In this document: in pieces, positions 11,503-23,689 of the stretch | How positions within the stretch are numbered: the stretch's first letter is position 1 | Layout: the number at the start of each line of letters is the position of its first letter | DNA from: Portulaca oleracea | Taxonomy: Eukaryota; Streptophyta; Magnoliopsida; Caryophyllales; Portulacaceae | Direction of reading: 5' to 3' | DNA length: 64,000 nucleotides | Assembly: GCA_029582165.1 (NCBI GenBank) | Contig: CM055875.1 | Coordinates: forward strand, 13,369,968-13,433,967 | The notes under the pieces: generated by a model | Databases searched by the model: none | Seen by the model: only the letters and a program-made list of their open reading frames with translations | Told to the model about the DNA's origin: nothing | Program-made: the position numbers and the translations under genes

Positions 11503-11612
11503 AAGATGAATGGAGTGAAGGAACTGAAACTGCTTTGCCAGAATAGTCTTTTATTTAATTATGCCTTTTGAATTTTCTTATGTTACAAATAATGTATTTG
11601 CATTTTTAGATT

Positions 11613-11618
11613 AATAAA
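11613..11618 (+). terminator. poly(A) signal of antisense gene B
   Basis: AATAAA lies 110 bases after the gene B stop codon, in AT-rich sequence. It also lies about 120 bases beyond the end of integrase read from the other strand, so the two transcription units would converge here. Confidence 0.5.
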
Positions 11619-11736
11619 GGAGAAATATTGTTCGCAAATATTGTGTTCTTGCAAACTTTATTTTCCTCAAGTACATGAGCGTTTATTAAATATATCCCAA
11701 GTGTCTAAAATTTAGTTTTTCAGTTGCTTGGTGATA

Positions 11737-12834
11737 TTAAGCGTAATATCGCTTTAGTTGATCCAAATTCGTGGGCTGAATTATATCTTCTCCATCCATG
11801 GTGGCGAGCCGAACTGCCCCTCCTGGCAAAATATCCTTAATCATATAAGGATCCTTCCAATTAGGTGCAAATTTTCCCCTTAGATCCTGTATAGGTGCCC
11901 TCATCTCCTTAAGCACCAAATCACCTGCTTGAAGTGAACGAATTTTCACCTTCTTATTAAAAGCTCGAGTGGTCCTATTTTGGTATACTTGCACATTATG
12001 TAGTGCTCTCAATTGCCTTTCGTCCATCAACATCAACTCCTCGAACCTTGCCCTAGCCCATTCTGCTTCTGGCAGCTCACTCTCGGCCACTACTCGTAAC
12101 GAAAGGATCGCTACTTCAATTGGTAGGACTGCTTCCATCCCGTATACCAAGGAATACGGTGTTGCCCCCGTAACGGTTCGTATAGAGGTTCGGTATCCCC
12201 ATAGGGCAAATGCTAATTTGTCTGGCCTATCCTTGTAAGTGACAACCATTTTCTTGATAATTCCTGACACCGTCTTATTGGCTGCTTCCACAGCTCCATT
12301 GGCTTGAGGCCGGTATGGCGAAGACCGATGGTGCTGGATTTTGTAAGTGGCGAGCAAGGATTCCACCTCCTTTCGAAAGTGGCTTCCGTTGTCACTAATG
12401 ATCTCATGAGGCACTCCATATCGACATATGATGTTTTGAAGAATGAATTTGGCCACATGTTTGGATGTAAGTTTGGCAAAAGAGGCTGCCTCCACCCACT
12501 TAGTGAAGTAATCGATGGCGACCAATATGTACTCATGTCCTCCGGTTCCGGATGGGTGTATTTTGCCAATGAATTCAATACCCCATACCGAGAATGGCCA
12601 CGGAGATGTCAAAGTAGTCAAGCATGATGGGGGTTGATGCTGTAGGTTGGCATATTCTTGGCATTTGTGGCATTTTTGAACGAATTCTAAGCAATCTGCC
12701 TCCATAGCGGTCCAATAGTAACCAGCCCTCTGAATCTTCTTTGCTAACATTCGTCCATTCATCTGGGGACCGCATTCTCCTCCGTGTACAGTAGTCATGA
12801 TCTCCTTGGCACTCTTAGCATCAATGCACAACAA
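11737..12834 (-). CDS. Tat-type integrase (intact frame, altered catalytic residue)
   Basis: The 365-residue open frame is the C-terminal part of pol. Residues 16-58 are the zinc-binding domain (HGGECG ... CHKC), but the second zinc-ligand His appears as Gln in GPQMNG. The core has WGIEFIG at residues 84-90, where the family has Asp at the position of Glu87; ISDNGSHF (second Asp); and PYRPQANGAVEAANK (catalytic Glu). The C-terminal part (KVKIRSLQAGDLVLKEM ... LDQLKRYYA) matches the usual Tat integrase end. No chromodomain follows. The frame is the same as that of RT upstream, separated by one TGA at about 12910. Integrase joins cDNA ends to the host chromosome. Confidence 0.92.
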   Translation of the reverse strand: MLCIDAKSAKEIMTTVHGGECGPQMNGRMLAKKIQRAGYYWTAMEADCLEFVQKCHKCQEYANLQHQPPSCLTTLTSPWPFSVWGIEFIGKIHPSGTGGHEYILVAIDYFTKWVEAASFAKLTSKHVAKFILQNIICRYGVPHEIISDNGSHFRKEVESLLATYKIQHHRSSPYRPQANGAVEAANKTVSGIIKKMVVTYKDRPDKLAFALWGYRTSIRTVTGATPYSLVYGMEAVLPIEVAILSLRVVAESELPEAEWARARFEELMLMDERQLRALHNVQVYQNRTTRAFNKKVKIRSLQAGDLVLKEMRAPIQDLRGKFAPNWKDPYMIKDILPGGAVRLATMDGEDIIQPTNLDQLKRYYA

Positions 12835-12909
12835 ATTAATGCCCGTAGGTGACTTCTTGTAAAGTCGATCTTGGATTAAGCAGTACTGTGCTGCTAAAGA
12901 CCTGACCGC

Positions 12910-15006
12910 TCACTGTCCTCGAACATCCAACTCAGCCAGATATTCTCCCTTTCGAAGAAAATTGTATATGTCATGGAACCATTCCTCAGTTTCTTCCTCT
13001 CGTGCTTCCAAGTGGCAAACATATGCCGGTTCAGACTGCCACTCCACTACTACCGGTAATTGTACCGTGCCTGATGGTATGGATATCATTGAAGACAACT
13101 TGGCCAAAGCGTCAGCTAATTCGTTGTGATCCCTTGAGAGGTACTGGAAACTGATTTTCTCAAATTGGTCAGCAAGCCCCAAAAGCTTCCGTTGATATTC
13201 CATGAGACATTCATTCCGGACCTTCAATGTGTTTTTAGCCTGATTAATGATGAGGCTGGAATCCCCAAAGACTTTTACATGGCGTATGCCTAAGGCCAAG
13301 GTGGCTTGCAAACCCCTGATACATGCTTCATATTCTGCAGCATTGTTTGTAGCATCAAAGTCCAACTTCACGGACACAGGGACATGTGCCCCTTCTGGAG
13401 AGATCAACAATACTCCTATTCCGCAGCCCATTTGGTTAGAAGCTCCGTCGAAATACATTTCCCATGTGATTTCATCAGTGAAAAATACGTCCTCATCCGG
13501 GAATTCCAAGTGAGTGCTCGGAGGTTCCTTTGTCGGAGAAGCAGCTAGGAAATCTGAGACAACCTGTCCTTTGATGGATTTCTGAGGCAAGTATAGAAGG
13601 TTGAACTCCGAAAGCATGACCACCCATCGAGCAATGCGATTGTTGATGGTAGGCTGTTCCATGATAAATTTGATAAAATTATTCTCAGCTATGACATATA
13701 CAGTATGTGAAAGCATGTAATGTCTCAAATCCTTGGTGGCCCATACTAACGCAAGAGCCATTTTCTCTATGTCTGCATATCGACTTTCGTAACCCAAGAA
13801 TTTCTTGCTCAAGTAGTAGATGGCGCTCTCTTGACCTTTGGCCTTCTGAGCTAGCATAGCCCCCATTGCAGAGCTAGTTACAGTAAGGTAAAGGAGCAGA
13901 GGCTCATCTGGTACTGGTGGCATGAGGACTGGAGGATGTTGCAAATATTCCTTGATTTTGTCGAAGGCTGCTTGACATTGACCGTCCCATTCTACCTTGC
14001 TTCCCTTCTTGAGTTTCTTGAACAAAGGTTCACAAGTCATGGTGAGCTTCGAGATGAACCTGCTGATGTATTGGACTCGCCCCAGAAAACCCCTTATCCC
14101 CTTTTCTGTTCTAGGTGGCTGCAACTCTTGGATGGCCTTTATCTTCGAAGGGTCAACCTCAATGCCGCGTTGGCTAACCACATAGCCTAGCAGCTTCCCA
14201 GATGTGACACCGAAGGTGCACTTTGCCGGATTAAGCCGCATCTTGTATTTGCGAAGTCGGAGGAAAAACTTGCGAAGGTTAGGAATGTGTCCTTCCCTTG
14301 TTCTTGATTTCACAATCATGTCATCCACATAAAGCTCTACTTCTACATGCATCATATCGTGAAGTAGGGTGTTGGCTTTCCGCTGGTATGTTGCTCCAGC
14401 ATTTTTGAGACCAAAAGGCATCACCACATAACAGTACGTTCCCCATGGTGTAGTGAATGAGGTTTTCTCCATGTCTTTTTCCGCCATTTTGATTTGGTTA
14501 TAACCCGCATATCCATCCATAAAGGATAGTAGCTCGTGTCCGCAAGTGTTATCCACTAATACATCGATGTGAGGTAAAGGGAAACTATCCTTGGGACTAG
14601 CTTTGTTAAGGTCTCGAAAATCTATGCACATGCGCACCTTCCCGTCTTTCTTCGGTACTGGGACAATGTTAGCAATCCATTCGGGATATTGGACTGCTTT
14701 GATGAACTTAGCGTTAAGCTGCTTGATCACTTCTTCCTCAATCTTCTTAGCCCATTCAGGCTTGATCCTTCTAGCCTTTTGTCGAACCGGCTATGCGTCA
14801 GGAAGTAAAGGGATGGTATGCTCCGCAATTTCCCTATCAATCCCAGGCATAACTTCATACGACCACGCGAACACGTCTACAAACTCCTTGAGAAGCTCTG
14901 TAAAGGACATTCTTTCTTCTGCCGTGAGCGAGCTTTCTAACTTCAATTCCCGAGGTTGTCCTTCTGTGCCCACATTTATGGTGATGGTGTCTTCCAACAC
15001 CGCCAT
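12910..15006 (-). pseudogene. Tat-type reverse transcriptase with two RNase H domains
   Basis: The long open frame is 14730-12910; 15006-14791 is the same frame upstream, cut by one TAG at 14791-14793. RT shows VRMCIDFRDLNKASPKDSFPLP, FMDGYAGYNQI, VMPFGLKNAGATYQR and an intact YVDD (in VELYVDDMIVKSR). The first RNase H (YLTVTSSAMGAMLAQ ... YYLSKKFLGYESRY ... ATKDLRHYML) lacks clear catalytic acids. The second keeps all four: YFDGAS, NNAAEYEAC, FGDSSLI and HNELADALAK. A degenerate first plus a functional-looking second RNase H is diagnostic for the Tat lineage. The protein makes and trims element cDNA in virus-like particles. Confidence 0.93.
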
Positions 15007-15061
15007 CTTATGCTCATGTTCATTAGAAAATTCTTTTAAGGGTTCATTAAATTCCAGATTA

Positions 15062-16945
15062 TTATTGGCGCAGCTTCGGGGAAGAGGGAAAGAAGAATCG
15101 AGTAGCGTAAAGGTTCATTTTATTGAATGCAGAAAGGAATACATCGCCAGCAGACTCAAGACCAGACTCACTTGACTCTAGACCACTAAAACCGGACTCT
15201 ATGTCCTTAGGAACAGACTCTCCTACAGATAAAGAAAAATTATTCTCCTCAGCGTCAACCCACGAGACCGCCTTAACCTCTCCGTCTTCAACAATCATAA
15301 GACTTGGATCAAAGCTTGGGTTAGATAGCGCAGCAATAACAACATCGGCTTCAGATTTCTCCGGGATAGCTTCTTGTCCAAACAGCATGCCAAAGATGTT
15401 GCTTCCAGCAAGATGAGTCCATTCTAATGGAGGCTGTTTGTCCTGAGCGGGAACAAAGACAGTAGCCATATTAATGGAGCAATCATTGAAGACTTCTAGT
15501 CCAGCAACTTGAACTCCTTTGTTCTTCAGATAGAATGGCTCAGGAAACCCGTAGTAAGGGAAGTCATCACCTTCCTTGACAAATTGTCCATTTAGAGTGA
15601 GTGGATAGGGCTTTACTTGGAACAAGGTGGGAGGATTGTCCATTCTTTTCTGTTCAATAATAGCCATTTTTACGAACCTAGCCTCTTTCTCAGTGGGCTT
15701 ATAGCCTAAGCCGAACCTTCCCTTCTGCTTGAAAGTCTTGAACACAGGAGGGATTTTATTCTTCGGGTTCTTTCCTAGCGGCATTCCCGGGAAATGTCCT
15801 TGTTTCTTGAGCATAGCATGTACCTTGGGGTTTGAGTAGGGATCGAAGTCAAAAGGTGCTTCATCCTTGCTCATCATTGCCACGAGCTCAAAATTGTGGA
15901 GTTCTTCGTCCATTGAGTTGTGCTCCACCTCGAGAGTTGACTGTTTAGGAGTGAAAACAACATTGATGGATTCCCTTGAGATAGTGATCACTTGTCCTTG
16001 AACCAACATTTTCACCTTCTGATGTAAGGTGGATGCTATAGCATTACACTCGTGAAGCCAGGGCCTCCCTAGTAGCAAATTAAATGAGGCTGGAATCTCT
16101 AACGCCACAAACTCCACGTTTCGGGTGATACTACCAGTAGTAATGGGTAACACCACAGATCCAACAGACTTCCGGGGTGAATTGTCATACGCCCTGAGTT
16201 GTACACCGTTTTGAGCCAAGTGTTGTTGTACTCCTAACTTTTGTGCCGTCCTCCAAGGGCACACATTTATAGCTGACCCAATTTCAACCAAAACCAGCGG
16301 GATAGTTTTGTTGGAGCATTGCACTGTAAGATACATGGCTTTGTTGTGAGACGCTCCTCCTTGAGGTAGATCTTCAATCCCAAAAGTGATCATCTCTTGC
16401 GGGGTAGTCACATGAGCAACCATAGTTTCAAGAGTTGTTGCAGGTGACACTGTGAGTGCTCTAAGGGCATCCAACATCTTCTGCCTATGGGCATGTGAAG
16501 TGCATATGAGTTGCCATATGGTAACCTCAGCCCTAGTCTTTTTGAGTTGAGAAAGAAGAGGATCTTCAGGAGAGGTCTGATTGTCACTGCCATTTGTTGG
16601 TGCAAGGTTAGGAACAGCTACTGGGATGGTAGTATTCCTATTATTGTTGTGACGGCCAAACCGAGTAAGGAATGCTACATCATCCGATTCATCTTTCTCC
16701 ATCCATTCTGTTTCGGAATGCTCATGCTCATCATCCTCGTCACTATCCCAAATGCCATGAATGAGTAGATCTTCGGGGAACCCAACTATTCCGTGGATAG
16801 GTTGACCGGTTTCTACAATCAAAGCAAAGGGGTCGAAGCTGAAATCCCCACATAAAATAGCATTTACATGCTCTGGCATAGGATTACTTTGATTGTTTGG
16901 TTTCTTGGCAGCTTTTGGCATTGGCAACGTCCCTGCCCTTATCAT
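15062..16945 (-). pseudogene. Tat-type gag C-terminus, linker and protease
   Basis: The 627-residue frame continues the gag frame after a single TGA near 17036. It starts downstream of the zinc-knuckle remnant (CRYHRCRGHDTEKC, encoded just before it). The protease motif is LVEIGSAINVCPW (about 16270-16300), followed by SFNLLLGRPWLH, which is the typical Tat retropepsin end. The catalytic position, normally Asp in V(D)xGS, is Glu here (codon near 16283-16285). A conserved linker follows (ARFVKMAIIEQKR, YPYYGFPEP-like) before the frame shifts to RT near 15060. The protease would cut the polyprotein. Confidence 0.85.
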
Positions 16946-17035
16946 ATCCTCTATCTTGTTCCTTAAGGTCCAGCATTTCTCGGTGTCATGACCTCGACAA
17001 CGGTGATAGCGGCAAAATTGGTTGGAATCCCAATT

Positions 17036-18401
17036 TCAGCCCTTGATTTCTTGTTCTTCCTTTGGTAAGGGCGAAACCAGGATACCTTTCTTAAGCAGAC
17101 GGTCGAGAGCCTGAGAATAAGGAACGTCCAATGGCGTATAAGTCTCGTATTTCGGTACATAAGGCCCCTTGCGCCGGATAGAGTTAGTCTCCATGATTTT
17201 AGGAGGGTGGCTAGCCGCACTAGTAGCCCTCCTATTGGAGCTGGACCCTTTCCATCCAGGCAAATTTGTCTTATCGTTCTGCATGGCTTCTATTTGGACA
17301 CAGATATCTTTCAGATAATCAAAGTCTTTGACGACATGATACCCCAAGTGTTTGGATAGGCTACTCTTGAGTCCTTGTTTGAAGGTGGATAACTGCAGAC
17401 AGAGAGGAATTGCCTCGTTGATGTGGGACAATTTTGTGTGCCACCTCTCGAAGTAATCCATAAAGGACTCATCATCCCGTTGCTTCATAGCGGTTAGATC
17501 ATCCACTGTGGCTTGTTTCTTCTGGATGCGTGTATAGTGGTGGATGAAAGCCTTGAACAATGCAGTCCAATTGGCTTTGACTTGGGGCAACAGAGCATGA
17601 TACCATACCTTTGCTTCTCCATCTAGGGTAGATGGGAAGACGGTAGAGTATAGGTCAGCATCAATTCGGTTTAAAGGTGCCAGCCTCATGAACTCCTCCA
17701 CATGATGAATAGGGTTCTCAGAAGGTTTGAACCTAATATTTGGCACTTCAACTTTGTCAGCTACCTTCAAGGTCGGTTGAACAGGCAATGGAACCTCTAA
17801 GTACTTGTCAGCAAAAGCCGGCACAGAGCTCATTGCCTTGGTGAGGTTTTCTAACTTCTGTTCGAGAGCCTTAATAGCGGGGTCCCTCGTAGGTTTTTGC
17901 CACTTCAGGTGTATTAACCTTATTCTTAGATATCCCTGTTTCTCCAGAATTTGGGGATACCTTGATGATTTCAGGTTCAGATTCATATCCTTGTATTTCC
18001 TCGCCATCCTCCTCAGCATTCAACCCTAACTTGGTGTTGATCTTGGTGATGGCCTGCAGCATGCCATCCATCACCTGTTGTTGTTCATTCAGCCTTTTAC
18101 CCATTTTCTGCTCCTGCTCCAGGGAATTAGCAAAGACCAGACCCTGCATCTTGGTGTAGTGTTCGTCCAAATGCTTCGTGATGTTGGCTTCGGCGCTTTG
18201 GACCGGAATCTCTTGGAATTTCTCTCCGGACATGTTGTTGTTGCTAGTTGCAGATGGATCATAATGCGGGTTTGGGATCAAATGACCAGTTCGCGGATCT
18301 CGAATGCGGGCTCGGAGTCGATCATCAATGATGCCTGCATGGAAATTCAAAGTTAGAACACTCAAAGATATACTCTGACACATACTACCCGATGCATGCA
18401 T
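17036..18401 (-). pseudogene. Tat-type gag (capsid) in two frames
   Basis: The N-terminal part reads from about 18232 (MSGEKFQEIPVQ) or an upstream ATG at 18401. It contains a Gln/Lys-rich probable coiled coil (HLDEHYTKMQGLVFANSLEQ). It shifts frame around 17880 into the second part, which holds the capsid domain: NPIHHVEEFMRLAPLNRIDADLYSTVFPSTLDGEAKVWYH ... FMDYFERWHTKLS. Gag forms the particle that packages element RNA. The frameshift and the TGA at 17036 make the copy defective. The true start is not certain. Confidence 0.85.
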
Positions 18402-19682
18402 GCCCTAAAGACCTATATGATCCTACTGACTCGACACATATATGCTGACACAAGAGACTCACCCACTTTTTGGGAGTGCATGACCTAACTCTATATGGAC
18501 CTATGGACGACGCACTACAAAGGGCCGCACAAAGTCATACACAGTGAGCGGGTCGTAAATCGATAGGCTCAAGTCAGTGTTTCTCAATTCGGATGGGCCT
18601 AATCCACTGGCCGACCGTTTTAAGGAGAATCCGTAACTCGGCCTAACAATTCAGACGGCTCAAGCCATAATGACTATTATGTGGACTAGAATAATGCTTG
18701 ACAAAACCGACGACCCAACTTTTCTCTTTCTTTTTATTGCATTTTTTTTTAGTCGAGGGAAACGGATATTATAAAGGATTGAATAAAGTCAACAATAAGC
18801 GAGTTATAATTAATTCATGGGCTTAATTGACAAATCCAATATGGTTAGGCCTATCAACGGGCCGGCCATACATGTGATGGATTTATTAATTAAATCGACG
18901 AATTAATTTACTCAAGCCTAGTGACTATTATGCAATCTAAAATAGTATCCATTAACTTTGTTGGACTTTTAATTAATTTTGGGACCTTTCGTTAGCAGAA
19001 TTTTCTAAAGGGCCATATAATATCATCAAAGGCGAGTCAATTTTTTTATTTATTAATTAAAATAATCACCTTTTAAGCATAAATGGACCCTTCCACTTGG
19101 GCTAACCATGATGCTTTTTGGGTTAACTATTTTAATTAATAAATAATCATTTTCTCAACCCAATGAATTTTATATGGACTAGAACAAAATCTATAAACTA
19201 GAGTCGACTCTAAAACGAAAGAAAAACAAAAGGGGAAGGGGTAGCACATAGCATATAGCACACGACATGAGGGGATACCCTAAACCAAGGTTCTATGTTC
19301 ATGGATTTTTCTATGGTTGGATTACATGGCCTACCGCACGTTTTCCTCTCCGTACCCCATACCGTTCAGTAAGGAGTGCGAGATATTGCTCAAAGAACTT
19401 CAAGGAAGCCCTTTGAGTGTAATGTGGGGAGAGGAGAGACCAAATGCTTGGCGATGTAGAGTGCATCACACAAGTAGTGGCCTACCCGCTCTCGAGGGAA
19501 TCACCTAGGTATAACTTAACCGTCGCCTTTATGCTAACGTGTCAAAAGACGCGATTAGTGGCCCGGTATGCAAAGGATGCCTACAAAGAATTATAAAATC
19601 GCGAAATAAATCAACTTCTCCCTTTTACAATTTCAAATTAATTCGATTTTTTCAAGTCTTACCCTCTTTTTAAGTTTAAGTC
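18402..19682 (-). other. 5' leader of the Tat-type element
   Basis: No coding potential was recognised in 1.3 kb between the 5' LTR and gag. Part of it (18921-18946, GACTATTATGCAATCTAAAA) and the stretch just before the primer binding site recur in the older element at 30502-30528 and 30890-30980. The leader is thus conserved between related elements, perhaps for packaging or dimerisation. Confidence 0.75.
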
Positions 19683-19701
19683 CCCAGTGGAGTCGCCAAT
19701 C
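19683..19701 (-). other. primer binding site of the Tat-type element
   Basis: Read on the - strand, TGGCGACTCCACTGGGGA follows the 5' LTR end after two bases. It matches the type of site used by Ogre/Tat elements (reported as tRNA-Arg). The same motif recurs, with one change, at 30961-30978. Confidence 0.75.
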
Positions 19702-21233
19702 TGTAGGACCCCGGGAAAAAGTGACCCTTTTCCCGTGATGCGCTACTTAAGTGATCGTGAGCCGACTAAGGTTGCTTAATCCTTAAATAAGGATATTTTT
19801 ACTTTATGAAATTCATTTTCGGGATGGTGAAATTTTATTTATTTTACAAATCCGTTTTTTATTATTTAAATACTTGAAATTACACAAAAAATATATTAAT
19901 AATGATTAAAAATCGGCCCACACCATATTCTGGCCCAAAAGGAAGCACGCGGGCCATTAGAACCAACAAAACCCGCGCGGGTTTTGATGGCTCTTGGCCA
20001 GGCCGCCTGTTTCCCTCGGGCCAGAGAACATGGGTTTGAAATAACAAAACCCGAGTGAATTTTATTAATTCCTACGCATTTTCTCTCAATTTTCCACTTT
20101 AAATTGGGTGTGAGGAAAGATATTAAATCATTTCTTAATTATTTTTATGTAAATTTCAATTTTAAATAATCAAACGAATTATAAAAAGAATAAAGAGTCG
20201 CCAGCCGATTTAAAGAAACCGACAAACCTAAAGAAATAATAAAAGTAACACTGGTCTACGAAACCTGATTCTAAGCTCGGGGGTAAGGCTTCGAATTCAA
20301 GAATAATAAAAACTCTTGAATTCGCCCGTTAGAAAACGGACTCTACTAAAATCGACATTAAAATGAAATGAAGCGGGGAAAAGTTTAATTGATTTCGCAA
20401 AATTATATTCTCATCATGCAATAAAAAGAGAAGATTTTAGTTTACAAAATATGCACAAGTAATGAAATTAAAGTACGAATTACATGATTTAAACAATGAC
20501 AAATAGGAAGTAATAAATCGAACTTCTTTTGACTTAGGAGCCCGAATGTGTCGGTTGAAACTCTTGACTTCACCTTGACTTGATGGATGAAAGGAATGAA
20601 AATGTGAGGGGATGGAAATGTGATATATGGATAGTGGTTTGATGGGAATTTGGTAGAATGAGGGTATGATAGTGTGAGAATGCTTATAGAGAAAGTTTAA
20701 GAGAGTGTAGGGATAGTATAATGAGGGTGGTTTTTATGAGAGTTGTTGGTGAAATGAGTGGAAGAATGAAGGGGTATTTATAGGTGGTGAGGGTAGTGTT
20801 TAGGAGGGAAAATGAGGGAGACACATCCCTTAGATCATGCCATTCAATCACGTAGTCAAGGCTAGGTCAAAAACACATGGGGCTAATATCAAGGGAGGGT
20901 GATCAAGGTGATTTTGGCGCCGGATTTTTGAAGATAAAACCCGCGTGGGTTTTATAAACCTTCGGCACGGATCGCGGACATGGCAAGCAAAACGGCGCGT
21001 TTGGGGACAAGAAAACCCATGCGGGTTTTCTAACGTGGACCGGGGCGCGCCTTGGGCCTGCCTTGGTTCTGGGCTGTCTCTTGTTCGCTTAAAACCCGTG
21101 CGGGTTTTGTCTCCTCTAGCGGGCCGCTCCTGTTCTGTTTTGTATTGCTTGCTACATTGGCCCAAAAAAATGCATTCGGCCCTCAATGCTTTGATGAGTC
21201 GGGATTATATTGGAGAAAATCCCGGTGTCTACA
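19702..21233 (-). repeat. 5' LTR of the Tat-type element
   Basis: This 1532-bp LTR pairs with 3668-5192. Differences are few by eye, such as small substitutions and a short deletion near 20660-20720, so insertion is fairly recent. Palindromes lie at 19968, 20046, 20936, 21012 and 21091, parallel to those in the other LTR. ATAGG follows at 21234-21238. Confidence 0.93.
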
Positions 21234-21946
21234 ATAGGTGTCTCTTGTTTCTCCCATAGTGGCACGTCTGCTAAGAAGCCTCTAAGCCACTCTGCTTCTT
21301 GACCTGCCAACTCAAGAGCAATAAACTCAAATTCCATGGTAGAGCGGGCTATGCAAGTCTGTTTTGCAGACTTCCACGAGATAGCCTCTCCACCCAAGGT
21401 AAAAACATAACCACTAGTAGAACCAACTTCATCATTATCAGAAATCCAGTTTGCATCACAATATCCTTCTACAATAGCAGGAAATTTATTAAAGTGCAAA
21501 CACCAATCCATTGTACCTTTTAGATACTTAAGCAAACGATGAAGTGCATTCCAATGTTCTTGACTAGGATTATGAGTGTAGCGAATCAATCTACTCACAG
21601 CATAAGCAATATCAGGACGAGTAAAGTTCATCAAAAACATTACACTTCCTATAATTTTAGCATACTCATATTGAGACACACTAGGACCGTTGTTCTTCTT
21701 TATAGGTATACTGGGATCGTAGGGAGTTCTAACAGGTGTCACATCAAACATGTTAAATTTCTTTAACACTTTCTTAATATAGTGTGACTGAGACAAAGCA
21801 TAACCAGAGTTTGTTTTCCGAATTTTAATCCCTAAGATCACATCAGCTTCACCCATATCTTTCATTTCATACAAAAAAGATAACAACATTTTAGTCTCAT
21901 TGACTACAAGCAAATTTGTACCAAAGATCACCATATCATCAACATA
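21234..21946 (-). pseudogene. copia 2 RT end and first part of RNase H
   Basis: The frame opens at YVDDMV, the RT active site, right after a TGA at 21947-21949. It then shows the RT thumb/connection ([19 protein letters not shown]) and copia RNase H ([42 protein letters not shown]). It is cut at 21233 by the Tat element; the remaining RNase H is at 3425-3667. Confidence 0.9.
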
Positions 21947-23689
21947 TCAGCATATGAGCACACAATCTGATCCTACCATCTTGGAATAGACACAAGAATC
22001 AGACAAATTTGCAACAAATCCATTTTTCACAAGAGAACTATCAAACTTCTCAAACCACTGTTTAGGAGCTTGCTTCAGGCCATAAAGAGATTTTCTCAAT
22101 CTGCATACTTTATCCTCCTGACCTGGTACTTCACAACCCTCAGGTTGGGTCATATAGATTTCTTCCTCTAAGTCACCATTAAGAAAAGCTATCTTTACAT
22201 CCATTTGATGCACAACAAGATCAAAAATCGCAGCTAACGCAATCAACGTTCTAATGGTGCTTATTTTCGTAACAGGAGAATAAGTGTCAAAATAATCTAT
22301 CCATTTCTTTTGGTCAAAACCTTTAATGACAAGTCTGGCCTTATATTTATCAATTGAACCGTCAGACCTCAATTTCTTATTGAAAATCCATTTACTACTA
22401 ATAGGTCTACAACCCTTAGGCAAATCAGTTAATTCCCAAGTTTTATTAGACACTAGGGAATCTATTTCACTTTTAATGGCTTCCTTCCGAAAGGTTGCAT
22501 CAATAGACCTAATAGCCTCAGCATAGGTTTTTGGATCTTCATCAATTAGAAATAAAGTCACAAAATCCTCAGTCAAAGCATCCACATTATAATGATTAAA
22601 AACTTCAACTAGGAAGGCAGTAACAAAATCAGGTCCAAAATCAGTTGTAGTTCTTTGTCTTTTACTCCTTCTAGGCTCAATTTCCACATTTCTAGTACTA
22701 GAACTAGCAACAGGCAAGCTCACATTTTCAGGTACTACGTCAGACACTACATCAGTTACCACATTAGGCACATTCTTTTTCAAGGGAAACACTTGCTCAA
22801 AAAATTCAGCATCTCTATATTCAGAAATTGAATAATCACTCAAAGACATGAAACGATAGGCAGCACTGTTTTGAGCATATCCAATAAAAATAGCATCAAA
22901 GGTTTTTGGGCCTATGTTGGTACGCTTATGACTAGATAAAGCCACTTTAGCCAAACACCCCCACACTTTCAAATAATTCAAATTCGGGGCATATCCTTTC
23001 CAAAGTTCATATGGGGTATGATCCTTCTTTTTATGGGGAACTCTATTGAGAATAAAACAGGTAATTAAAACAACTTCCCCCCACATGTTATCAGGCGATC
23101 CAGAACTCATAAGCATAGCATTCATCATTTCCTTAAGGGTACGGTTCTTACGCTCTGCTATACCATTTTGTTGAGGGGTGTAAGGAGCGGTAGTCTCATG
23201 AATAATACCATTTTTCTCACAGAAAACAGCTAAAGAGGTTAAGTCATATTCACCACCCCTATCAGACCTAAGCCTCTTGATTTTCCGGTCTAGCTGATTC
23301 TCAACTTCTGCCTTATATTTTAAGAACACTTCTTCAGCCTTGTAGTTAATGACTTTTGTATATCTAGAGAAGTCATCTATAAAGGTAATATACCATTTCT
23401 TTCCTCCTTCGCTCATTGTGTTTTTAAAGTCGGCTAGGTCTGAATGAACAAGTTCAAGCAACTGAGTTGATCTCGTAGTTACTGACTTAAAAGGTTTCTT
23501 CGCCTATTTCGCCTCAACACAAACATCACATTTAGAATAACTTTCTGTGCTAACATTTGGAATTAATTTCATGTTTTTAGTCTGTTTACGGAAGCATAAT
23601 TCAGTGTCCAAGTCTACCATGCCAAAGGTTAACAGATTCAGCATTATAAGCAGAAGTAGAAGCATTTCCATTAGCATCAGAAGCAACAT
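21947..23689 (-). pseudogene. copia 2 integrase and reverse transcriptase
   Basis: The main frame (23461-21947) shows integrase catalytic residues in VHSDLADF, RLRSDRGGEY and PQQNGIAERKNRT, then FNKKLRSDGSIDKYKARLV and MDVKIAFLNGDLEEEIYM of RT. It ends in a TGA directly before the YVDD box. Upstream, the same frame (23689-23504) carries CDVCVEAK, the CxxC half of the integrase zinc finger, followed by one TAG. The HxH half lies in another frame (to 23601), so a frameshift divides the finger. Confidence 0.9.

Larger units (their letters stand above)
3668..21233 (-). mobile_element. Tat/Ogre-type Ty3/gypsy retrotransposon nested in copia 2
   Basis: Two LTRs of about 1.5 kb (3668-5192 and 19702-21233) begin TGTAG and end CTACA. 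The whole is flanked by ATAGG at 3663-3667 and 21234-21238. On the - strand the order is primer binding site, leader, gag, protease, RT, RNase H, a second RNase H, integrase, then a 6.5-kb 3' region. RT before integrase marks Ty3/gypsy; the second ('archaeal type') RNase H marks the Tat lineage. The 3' region holds tandem repeats and two spliced genes on the opposite strand, both known habits of Tat elements. gag and pol carry several single-base breaks. Confidence 0.95.
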
